64,000 bases of DNA from Sphingopyxis sp. (GTDB lineage Bacteria > Pseudomonadota > Alphaproteobacteria > Sphingomonadales > Sphingomonadaceae), in contig PNNB01000056.1 in assembly GCA_013823985.1 (NCBI GenBank), forward strand, positions 124,001-188,000, in the 5' to 3' direction. Position numbers and translations under genes: made by a program. Each line of letters opens with the position of its first letter. The stretch's first letter is position 1. Positions 26,556 to 33,310 of the stretch are shown piece after piece. A model generated the notes under the pieces. The model was given only the letters and a program-made list of their open reading frames with translations. It was not told the origin of the DNA and ran no database searches.

Positions 26556-28118
26556 TTATTTGAACAGACTGCCCAATATTCCGCGCACCAGCGATTTTCC
26601 GAGCGACCCGGCCAATTGACGGCCAACTGAGGTTGCGGCCGATCGCGCGGCGGATTGCACCATTTTTTCGGCCATGCTCGGCTTAGCAGCTTCGCGCGCT
26701 GCAGCCGCCTGTTGGCGCGCTAGCTCCTTGGCCGCCGCTGCATCTGCCTTGGCCTTTTCCTTTGCAGCCACTGCAGCTTCCTTGTCCGCCACCGCCTGCG
26801 CCTTTGCTTCATCCGCTGCCGCCGATGCCTGTGCGGCCTTGGCAACGAGAATTTCTTCAGCCGATTCCCGGTCGATTAACGCATCATATTTATCGCCGAT
26901 CGCATCGGTCTGGATCATGATGCCGCGTTCTTGCGGCGTTAACGGACCAACGCGGCTGGCGGGTGCCTTGATCAATGTCCGCTGCACGATGGACGGCGAA
27001 CCGTCGGGCTGCAGCAAGGAAACGAGCGCTTCACCGATTTTCAGTTCGGTAATGACTTGTGCAACGTCGATATCCGGATTGGGACGGAATGTTTCTGCCG
27101 CCGACTTTACGGCCTGTTGATCGCGGGGCGTGAAGGCGTTCAGCTTATGCTGAATGCGATTATTCAACTGCGCCGCCACGGTATCGGGAATATCGATGGG
27201 GTTCTGTGTAATGAAATATACACCGATACCCTTGGACCGGATCAGCCGGACAACCTGTTCGATTTTCTCAAGCAACGCTTTCGGTGCGTCGTTGAACAAC
27301 AGATGCGCTTCATCGAAGAAGAAGACCATTTTGGGCTTTTCTGGATCACCCACTTCGGGAAAGTTTTCAAATAGTTCGGACAGCAGCCATAAGAGGAAGG
27401 TCGAGTACAGCTTCGGACTCGCCATCAGTTTGTCGGCGGCAAGGATGTTCACGATACCTCGTCCACTGTCGTCGAGCTTGATGAAATCGAGCAGATCCAA
27501 AGCAGGCTCGCCAAAGAAATGCTCTCCACCCTGGCTGCGGAGTTGCAGAAGAGACCGTTGGATGCTGCCGACGGATTGCTTGGAGATATTGCCATATTCA
27601 AGCGTCAGCTCGTCGGCCCGTTCGCCGCAATGCACCAACATGGCTTGCAGATCGTCCAGATCGAGCATGAGCAGACCGTCCTTGTCCGCGACATGAAAGG
27701 CAATGGTCAGAACACCTTCCTGAACTTCGTTAAGGTCCATCAGGCGCGACAGCAACAACGGGCCCATTTCAGAAACAGTCGTGCGGATCGGGTGGCCCTG
27801 TTCGCCGAACAGATCCCAGAATTGGGTAGGATTATCTTTATAGGCCCAATCGCTCTGCCCGATTTCGGCTGCGCGACCCGCGAAGATTTCGTGCGTTTTG
27901 GTTTGCGGTGAGCCGGCCATCGCTAGGCCCGAAAGATCACCCTTTACGTCGGCGACAAAGGTGGGGACACCCGCGGCAGAGAAACCCTCGACGAGGCCTT
28001 GCAGCGTGACGGTCTTCCCGGTGCCTGTGGCACCCGCTATCAAACCGTGGCGGTTGGCTCTCTTCAAATTAAGAGCTTCCGGACCATTTGCACTTTTTCC
28101 GATAAAGATGCCGTCCAT
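26556..28118 (-). CDS. YjgR/DUF853 HerA-like ATPase
   Basis: The 520-residue protein starts MDGIFIGKSANG and has a Walker A GATGTGKT near residue 30. FVADVKGDLSG and a Walker B-like MVFFFDEAHLLF near 265, and YFITQNPIDIP near 305, are DUF853 marks. The C-terminal 100 residues are Ala/Lys/Glu-rich and probably form a coiled coil (about 410-480). The family is related to HerA/FtsK-like motor ATPases, but its role is unproven. It is convergent with queF. No nuclease gene of the NurA type is adjacent. Confidence 0.93.
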   Translation of the reverse strand: MDGIFIGKSANGPEALNLKRANRHGLIAGATGTGKTVTLQGLVEGFSAAGVPTFVADVKGDLSGLAMAGSPQTKTHEIFAGRAAEIGQSDWAYKDNPTQFWDLFGEQGHPIRTTVSEMGPLLLSRLMDLNEVQEGVLTIAFHVADKDGLLMLDLDDLQAMLVHCGERADELTLEYGNISKQSVGSIQRSLLQLRSQGGEHFFGEPALDLLDFIKLDDSGRGIVNILAADKLMASPKLYSTFLLWLLSELFENFPEVGDPEKPKMVFFFDEAHLLFNDAPKALLEKIEQVVRLIRSKGIGVYFITQNPIDIPDTVAAQLNNRIQHKLNAFTPRDQQAVKSAAETFRPNPDIDVAQVITELKIGEALVSLLQPDGSPSIVQRTLIKAPASRVGPLTPQERGIMIQTDAIGDKYDALIDRESAEEILVAKAAQASAAADEAKAQAVADKEAAVAAKEKAKADAAAAKELARQQAAAAREAAKPSMAEKMVQSAARSAATSVGRQLAGSLGKSLVRGILGSLFK

Positions 28119-28313
28119 AAATTCCTACCCATCACCGTTTGTTGTTACGACAGGACAACTACGGACGGCTTGGAAGGTCAAGTAAATCCTGCATCGTGAC
28201 GAAATTGCCTTTCGAGGCACTTCGTCCGCTTTTCGTCGATGACACAGAATCGTTCGTCGCAAATAGAACCGAGCATCATATCGCACGCCCCATTTCCCAT
28301 CTAACAAGATGCC
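28119..28313. other. Intergenic region between divergent genes
   Basis: These 195 bases separate the leftward ATPase from the rightward beta-lactamase-like gene. No conserved RNA, repeat or recognisable promoter was identified. Confidence 0.4.
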
Positions 28314-29471
28314 ATGACATCAAACTCGACAGGGCGCCTTCAGATCGGTCACAAAATGGGTGGAAGGATTGCGGCATCTCTTTGCTTGCTCTCGCTGATG
28401 TCAGCCTGTGTTGCGCCAGATAGCCCCATTCTGCCAGCGCCTAACCCCCCCGCGCCCGTGACGCGTCCGGCGACAGGGGCCGCGCCTGCGCCCGGACCGC
28501 GCCCGGCAATGCCCGAAGCGACTCGCCCGTCCGTCGGTCGACCGCCAGAAGGTCTTGAAAATCTGCTGCATGAGCAGTGGCGCCTGTTCCCTGGAAAGAC
28601 CGGTGTTGCGGTCATGCGCATTGACGGTGGTGATTGGGTTTTGGGGCGCAGATTGGATGATCTGTTCCCGCAGCAAAGCGTTTCGAAGACTTGGGTCGCA
28701 ATGACCATTTTGGATCTTGTCGACCAAGGTAAAGTGAAGCTCGACCAACGTGTCCGCATTACGACCGATGATCTGGCGGTGTTTCATCAACCCATTCGCG
28801 AACGAGTCATCGCAAACGGGCAGATCGAAGAGTCGGTTCTGAGTCTGCTTGAGCAGGCCATCACAGCGAGTGATAATACCGCCAATGATTCCCTGTTGCG
28901 CACGGCAGGCGGGCCGCAAGCGGTGCGGGCATTTATTGCCCGGAAAAAGTTGGGCGCAATCCGTTTTGGTCCGGGGGAGCGTGCGCTTCAAAGTGGCATC
29001 GCCGGTATGGAATGGAAGCAGGAATATGCGATCGGTCGGCGCTTTTATGTCGCGCGTGACGCAGTGCCCATCGCTACCCGGAGGGCTGCGCTGGACCGAT
29101 ATCTGGCTGATCCTGTCGATGGCGCTTCGCCTGAAGCAATTGTCCGGGCGTTAGGAAAACTGGCCAAAGGCGAACTCTTATCTGCTGCATCAACCCGTTT
29201 GCTTCTCGACATCATGTCGCGGACAAGCAGTGGCCCGAACCGGCTGAAGGCTGGGGTGCCCGCAGGATGGCGGTTTTTGCATAAGACGGGGACAGGGCAG
29301 ATACTTTCGCCCGTATCGACCGGCTATAATGACATTGGCATAATGACCGCACCCGACGGCACACGCTATGCTGTCGCTGTCATGATGGGTAGCACGACGT
29401 CCTCCATTCCCGAGCGGATGGCATTCATGCAATTTGTGTCGCGGTCCGTAGCGACCTATCACCAGCGCTAG
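28314..29471 (+). CDS. Class A beta-lactamase-like serine hydrolase lipoprotein
   Basis: The 385-residue protein has a lipoprotein signal ending LMSAC (Cys32 from this start). A Pro-rich linker (about 35-90) precedes a class A beta-lactamase fold. Catalytic motifs are SxxK in QQSVSKTW, SDN in TASDNTAND, and KTG in LHKTGTG. The omega-loop glutamate is in GERALQS, so the usual ExxLN reads ERALQ with Asn replaced by Gln, and a roughly 40-residue insertion follows. It should act on beta-lactams or peptidoglycan peptides in the periplasm. Activity as a resistance enzyme is not shown by sequence. An ATG at 28356 would give a more compact signal peptide; neither start has a good ribosome-binding site. 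Confidence 0.87.
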   Translation: MTSNSTGRLQIGHKMGGRIAASLCLLSLMSACVAPDSPILPAPNPPAPVTRPATGAAPAPGPRPAMPEATRPSVGRPPEGLENLLHEQWRLFPGKTGVAVMRIDGGDWVLGRRLDDLFPQQSVSKTWVAMTILDLVDQGKVKLDQRVRITTDDLAVFHQPIRERVIANGQIEESVLSLLEQAITASDNTANDSLLRTAGGPQAVRAFIARKKLGAIRFGPGERALQSGIAGMEWKQEYAIGRRFYVARDAVPIATRRAALDRYLADPVDGASPEAIVRALGKLAKGELLSAASTRLLLDIMSRTSSGPNRLKAGVPAGWRFLHKTGTGQILSPVSTGYNDIGIMTAPDGTRYAVAVMMGSTTSSIPERMAFMQFVSRSVATYHQR

Positions 29472-29541
29472 GCGTTACACATTCGGATTTAATGCCGAGC
29501 CGACTCATATTTTCCAAGCGACGATCGGCAGTTTAATCAGG

Positions 29542-29709
29542 CTACCGCGCGCCCTTTTGTTCATTCTCGCTATCGAGTTTTTGTGCTGCATCATCGAGTG
29601 CGCGCGCATCGTCCGCGGATACGCCGCCGATGTCGGTGCCGCCCGGTTCCTCGCCACAGCCGCTGGCCAGGCAAAGGAGGAGAAGTACGGCAAGGGGTCG
29701 CTTAAACAT
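29542..29709 (-). CDS. Very short lipoprotein (55 residues)
   Basis: An ATG at 29709 opens a 55-codon frame: MFKRPLAVLLLLCLASGC gives a textbook lipoprotein signal with the lipobox ASGC (Cys18). A 37-residue acidic mature part follows with a helical stretch SADDARALDDAAQKLDSEN. Sphingomonads carry many such mini-lipoproteins of unknown function. The signal peptide alone makes a chance frame unlikely. It lies downstream of the terminator at 29741-29774 and faces the beta-lactamase-like gene tail to tail. Confidence 0.72.
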   Translation of the reverse strand: MFKRPLAVLLLLCLASGCGEEPGGTDIGGVSADDARALDDAAQKLDSENEQKGAR

Positions 29710-29740
29710 TCCGAATATCTATCGGCATTCGAACAAAACA

Positions 29741-29774
29741 AAAAGGCCGCCCTGAAGTCAGGACGGCCTTTTTT
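29741..29774 (-). terminator. Intrinsic terminator after the heptad-repeat lipoprotein
   Basis: AAGGCCGCCCTGA (29743-29755) and TCAGGACGGCCTT (29758-29770) pair with a single imperfect position and are flanked by A-runs and T-runs on both sides. On the minus strand the stem follows the lipoprotein stop (29802) and is trailed by a T-run, so it ends that transcript. It could work in both directions. Confidence 0.88.
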
Positions 29775-29801
29775 AAATCAGCTTGCGCTGAAAGTGCGAT
29801 A

Positions 29802-30101
29802 TTACTTCGCAGCTTCCTTAGCAGCGTCTGCAGCTTCACCAGCCTTAGCAGCGGCTTCACCGGCCTTGTCAGCAGCTTCACCAGCAGCGTCAGCCATTTC
29901 ACCAGCCTTGTCGGCGGTTTCAGCGGTTGCAGCAGCAGCGTCGGTTGCAGCAGCGTCAGCGCCTTCTACAGCAGCGTCAGCAGTTTCGGTGGTTGCTTCA
30001 GCGGTTGCGTCAGCAGCTTCGGTGGTTGCTTCTTCGGCGCCCGAGCATGCAGCCAGGCCGAGCGAAGCGGCGAGAACGAGAGATACAGCAATTTTCTTCA
30101 T
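29802..30101 (-). CDS. Alanine-heptad lipoprotein ending in lysine
   Basis: The 99-residue protein starts at MKKIAVSL, with AGGGGG about 10 bases upstream. It has the lipobox LAAC (Cys near residue 19). The rest is almost only Ala, Glu, Asp, Thr, Lys and Gly. The last 37 residues are five 7-residue units of the type ADKAGEA, followed by a final Ala-Lys. This predicts one long amphipathic helix or an alanine-zipper coiled coil. Lipid anchor, helical shaft and C-terminal lysine resemble Braun lipoprotein in layout, though not in sequence. Function is unknown. It has its own terminator and a divergent neighbour, the ArsR-type regulator. Confidence 0.85.
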   Translation of the reverse strand: MKKIAVSLVLAASLGLAACSGAEEATTEAADATAEATTETADAAVEGADAAATDAAAATAETADKAGEMADAAGEAADKAGEAAAKAGEAADAAKEAAK

Positions 30102-30258
30102 TTGGGAAAACCCCCTAGCAAAACTTATTGAAAACCTGACAGGCACAATGCACGAATGCAAATATGACTGCGGTTTGCTCCTCTAGCCGCTTCAATTTTT
30201 CATGGCAATCGGGTTTTTGCGACTTGTGCGGCGAGCACCACTATATTTGGGGTAAACT

Positions 30259-30273
30259 CTACCTTTAAGGTAG
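30259..30273. promoter_or_regulatory. 15-bp palindrome between divergent genes
   Basis: CTACCTT and AAGGTAG pair around a single central T. It lies 24 bases upstream of the TTGACA box of the methionine regulator promoter and could serve as a second operator or as a site for the divergent lipoprotein gene. Confidence 0.4.
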
Positions 30274-30296
30274 AAAACATGGCGAATTTGAGCCAA

Positions 30297-30325
30297 TTGA
30301 CAGCATATAAAGATTTCTTTATATG
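30297..30325 (+). promoter_or_regulatory. Sigma-70 promoter with overlapping 22-bp perfect palindrome (probable autoregulatory operator)
   Basis: TTGACA (30297-30302) and TATATG (30320-30325) are 17 bases apart. The spacer and the -10 box are covered by a perfect palindrome, CATATAAAGA-TT-TCTTTATATG (30304-30325). Transcription would start near 30332, at or just before the GTG start codon, giving a nearly leaderless mRNA. A dimeric ArsR-type repressor bound here would block RNA polymerase directly. Confidence 0.8.
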
Positions 30326-30333
30326 TCTTACTT

Positions 30334-31314
30334 GTGATCGATTTACTCAACATAATGCGGGCTCTTGCGGACCCGACGCGCTTGCGAATCGTATTTTTGA
30401 TCCTTCGGCTTGAGCTTTCAGTTGGTGAGTTGGTGCAGATTCTAGGTCAAAGTCAGCCTCGTGTTTCCCGCCATATCCGCATTTTGGATGAAGCCGGAAT
30501 ATTGGAACGGCGTAAAGAAGGTAGCTGGGTATTCATTCGTCCCGGCAATGTTTTAGGTGATGGCAGACTGGCCCCACTCTTTGCAGATGTTGATGTTACC
30601 CAAGCTAAGTCGTTTCAGCGGGATCTTCTTAAGCTTGAAGAAGTGAGAGCGGCGCGAACGGCAACTGCTGCCGCCTATTTTTCCGCGCATGCCGAAGAGT
30701 GGGACTCGCTACGATCATTACATGTCGCGGAATCGGAGGTCGAAGACGCTATTTGCAGGATACTTTCGACCGCACCGATCGGTCGCGTCCTTGATGTAGG
30801 CACAGGCACTGGACGCATGATGGAGCTATTTGCCAACGATGCCGAATCCTTCGTGGCGCTGGATAGCAGCACTGAAATGTTGCGAATTGCACGCGCAAAA
30901 TTGGGAAATCTGGACAGCGCCGTTGCGGCGAATGTCGATTTCATGCTCGGCGATTTCAATGCCCTGCCCTTCAACAATGCGGTGTTTGATACGATCATCT
31001 TTCATCAAGTGTTGCATTACGCGCAGCACCCCGAAGGCGTCATAGCCGAAGCATGCCGTGTCCTTGCGCACAAGGGGCGCCTCGTTATCGTCGATTTTGC
31101 TGCCCACGACCGCGAAGAATTGCGCACTGTTCACGCGCATGCTCGGCTTGGCTTTGCGGATGATCTGATCGTTAAGGCTTTCCAGGCGAATGATGTGCAT
31201 CTCGCGCACCAACTCGCTTTGGATGGCGGTACGCTCGCAGTCAAAGTTTGGATGGGCCAAAAACAGGCGCAAGCTGAAACCACACAAAATAGTAAGTTAA
31301 GGATAGTTGCATGA
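30334..31314 (+). CDS. ArsR-type regulator fused to a SAM-dependent methyltransferase domain
   Basis: The 326-residue protein has an ArsR winged helix-turn-helix at residues 5-75 (ALADPTRLRIV, QPRVSRHIRIL) without metal-binding cysteines. A class I methyltransferase domain follows at about 125-300, with the SAM motif LDVGTGTGRMMELF near residue 151. It heads an operon with metF and metH, so it is probably a methionine-cycle repressor that senses SAM or SAH through the methyltransferase fold; SahR-type ArsR regulators of this cycle are known. The start is GTG at 30334, without a Shine-Dalgarno. An ATG at 30355 is the alternative. The stop overlaps the metF start (ATGA). Confidence 0.9.
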   Translation: MIDLLNIMRALADPTRLRIVFLILRLELSVGELVQILGQSQPRVSRHIRILDEAGILERRKEGSWVFIRPGNVLGDGRLAPLFADVDVTQAKSFQRDLLKLEEVRAARTATAAAYFSAHAEEWDSLRSLHVAESEVEDAICRILSTAPIGRVLDVGTGTGRMMELFANDAESFVALDSSTEMLRIARAKLGNLDSAVAANVDFMLGDFNALPFNNAVFDTIIFHQVLHYAQHPEGVIAEACRVLAHKGRLVIVDFAAHDREELRTVHAHARLGFADDLIVKAFQANDVHLAHQLALDGGTLAVKVWMGQKQAQAETTQNSKLRIVA

Positions 31315-32252
31315 TTCTCCCTCTTGCGCAGATGCAGGAAGCCAGCCGTGCGCTGGCGGACCCTCTTTTTGCGGGTCTGCCCGGTGATTGCGAAATCAGC
31401 TTCGAATTTTTTCCGCCAAAAACGGAAAGGATGGAAGAGCAGCTATGGGACTCTGTCGTTACTTTGGCCCCGCTTGCCCCGCGCTTTGTGTCGGTGACCT
31501 ATGGAGCCGGTGGGTCAACCCGGGAACGCACCCACAGCACAGTTGCGCGCATAGCCCGTGAAACCAGCATTCCTGCTGCTGCCCATCTCACATGCGTCGA
31601 AGCAAGCAAAGAAGAGATTGCCGAAGTTGCCCATGCCTATTGGGAGGCAGGTGTTCGCCATATCGTTGCTTTGCGAGGGGATTCACCCACAGCCGACGGT
31701 AAATTTTCGCCTCATCCCGGTGGCTATGCCAGCGCGGCGGAGCTCGTCGAGGGCCTGCAGAAGCTTCATCCGTTCGAAATCTCCGTCAGCGCCTATCCGG
31801 AAACACATCCGGAGGCCGCTTCGGCCGCGACCGACATCGATTTTCTGAAGCGCAAGCTGGATGCGGGCGCAAGCCGGGCGATCACCCAATTCTTTTTCGA
31901 ACCGGAAACCTTTTTCCGCTTCCGCGACGCAGTTGCGGCCGCGGGGGTCAGCGCCGAAATCGTGCCCGGGATCATGCCTGTATCGAATTTCGCTGCAATA
32001 ACGCGCATGTCCAGCATGACGGGAACGGCGATACCCGCATGGATGGCGCTTTTGTTTGAAGGGTTGGACGACCATCCCCCCGCCCGTCAGTTGGTGGCTG
32101 CCACTGTAGCAGCGGAGATGTGCCGCCGCTTATATGCCGGCGGCGTGCGGGATTTCCATTTCTACACGCTCAATCGTGCCGAACTATCTTATGCGATTTG
32201 CCATTTGCTCGGAAAACGGCCGGTGTCCGCAGCGCAGGAGAAAGCAGCATGA
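31311..32252 (+). CDS. metF: 5,10-methylenetetrahydrofolate reductase
   Basis: The 313-residue TIM-barrel flavoprotein has the MTHFR signature near its N-terminus (ISFEFFPPKTERMEEQLW, residues 24-41), followed by FVSVTYGAGGSTRERT and VALRGDSP. It reduces methylenetetrahydrofolate to 5-methyltetrahydrofolate, the methyl donor used by the MetH pair encoded next. It overlaps the regulator stop and the first metH gene start by four bases each, so the genes are translationally coupled. Length is normal for bacteria. Confidence 0.97.
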   Translation: MILPLAQMQEASRALADPLFAGLPGDCEISFEFFPPKTERMEEQLWDSVVTLAPLAPRFVSVTYGAGGSTRERTHSTVARIARETSIPAAAHLTCVEASKEEIAEVAHAYWEAGVRHIVALRGDSPTADGKFSPHPGGYASAAELVEGLQKLHPFEISVSAYPETHPEAASAATDIDFLKRKLDAGASRAITQFFFEPETFFRFRDAVAAAGVSAEIVPGIMPVSNFAAITRMSSMTGTAIPAWMALLFEGLDDHPPARQLVAATVAAEMCRRLYAGGVRDFHFYTLNRAELSYAICHLLGKRPVSAAQEKAA

Positions 32253-33295
32253 GCGCGCGCGATGCATTCCGTGAACGGGCGGCAAAGCAGATACTTGTTT
32301 TTGATGGCGGCTATGGAACGGCCATCCAAGGCTACAAGCTGACCGAAGCGGATTACCGGGGCAGCCTGGAGCTAACACACGATCAAAAGGGCAATAACGA
32401 TCTGCTATCGATAACACGCCCCGATATCGTGCGCGCTATTCACAGCGCCTATCTCGATGCTGGCGCAGATATGATCGAAACCAATACATTCAGCGCGACC
32501 CAAATCAGCATGGCAGATTATGGATGCGAGCATTTGGTGCGCGAACTGAATCTGGAATCAGCAAAATTGGCGCGCCTTTGTTGCGAAGAAGCCGAAGCGC
32601 GGGATGGAAAGCGGCGCTTTGTTGCGGGCTCTATTGGCCCGACAAATAAAACATTGTCACTCTCGCCTGATGTCAATGATCCCGGATTTCGGGAAATTGA
32701 TTTTGACTATCTGAAAAATGTCTATCGCGAACAATGCGATGCCCTGATCGAAGGCGGTGTCGATTTTCTGCTGATTGAAACAATATTCGATACGCTGAAC
32801 GCCAAATGTGCTGCAATGGCAGCTCAGGAAGCGGCAGATGCCTGCGGGCGCGATGTCCCCCTGATGATCTCGATGACCATCACCGATATGGCAGGCCGTA
32901 ACCTGTCCGGGCATACGGTCGAGGCGTTCTGGGCAGCGATCCGGCATGTTAAGCCGCTGACAATCGGATTGAACTGTTCTTTTGGCGCCGACTTGTTGCG
33001 GCCGCATCTGGCGGCGTTGGCGAAGCAGGCCGATGCGCTCATCATGGCATATCCCAATGCGGGATTGCCAAACGAGCTTGGTCAGTATGACGAGCTTCCT
33101 GCCGAAACCGCCACCTTGATCGAAGCATGGCTTGATGACGGGCTTGTCAATGTGGTCGGCGGGTGCTGCGGCACAACGCCTGCGCACATTACTGCCATAG
33201 CCAAGGCCGTTGAAGATCGCGCGCCAAGACAGATTCCGCAGTCCCCCGTCTTGACCAGATTAGCTGGTCTCGAACCATTCATCATGGCTGCCTGA
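32249..33295 (+). CDS. metH: Methionine synthase, N-terminal homocysteine-binding part (split MetH)
   Basis: The 348-residue protein corresponds to the homocysteine S-methyltransferase domain of MetH only. ILVFDGGYGTAIQ near residue 15, GLNCSFGA near 245 and GGCCGTTPAHI near 305 hold the three zinc cysteines that activate homocysteine. The start at 32249 overlaps the metF stop (ATGA); the longer frame from 32120 is an artefact inside metF. The folate, cobalamin and reactivation parts are encoded by the next gene, 15 bases downstream. Split methionine synthases are common in this order, so this is unlikely to be a recent frameshift. Confidence 0.95.
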   Translation: MSARDAFRERAAKQILVFDGGYGTAIQGYKLTEADYRGSLELTHDQKGNNDLLSITRPDIVRAIHSAYLDAGADMIETNTFSATQISMADYGCEHLVRELNLESAKLARLCCEEAEARDGKRRFVAGSIGPTNKTLSLSPDVNDPGFREIDFDYLKNVYREQCDALIEGGVDFLLIETIFDTLNAKCAAMAAQEAADACGRDVPLMISMTITDMAGRNLSGHTVEAFWAAIRHVKPLTIGLNCSFGADLLRPHLAALAKQADALIMAYPNAGLPNELGQYDELPAETATLIEAWLDDGLVNVVGGCCGTTPAHITAIAKAVEDRAPRQIPQSPVLTRLAGLEPFIMAA

Positions 33296-33310
33296 ACTAG
33301 AAAAGAAACA

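Noticed and set aside
29802..30060. Repetitive DNA that could be taken for a CRISPR or tandem-repeat array
   Set aside because: The 21-base periodicity is explained by the 7-residue protein repeats of the lipoprotein; there are no unique spacers.
29557..30186. 209-codon plus-strand frame rich in Ala/Ser
   Set aside because: It is the antisense of the alanine-heptad lipoprotein and the 55-residue lipoprotein; its repetitive residues mirror the heptad codons.
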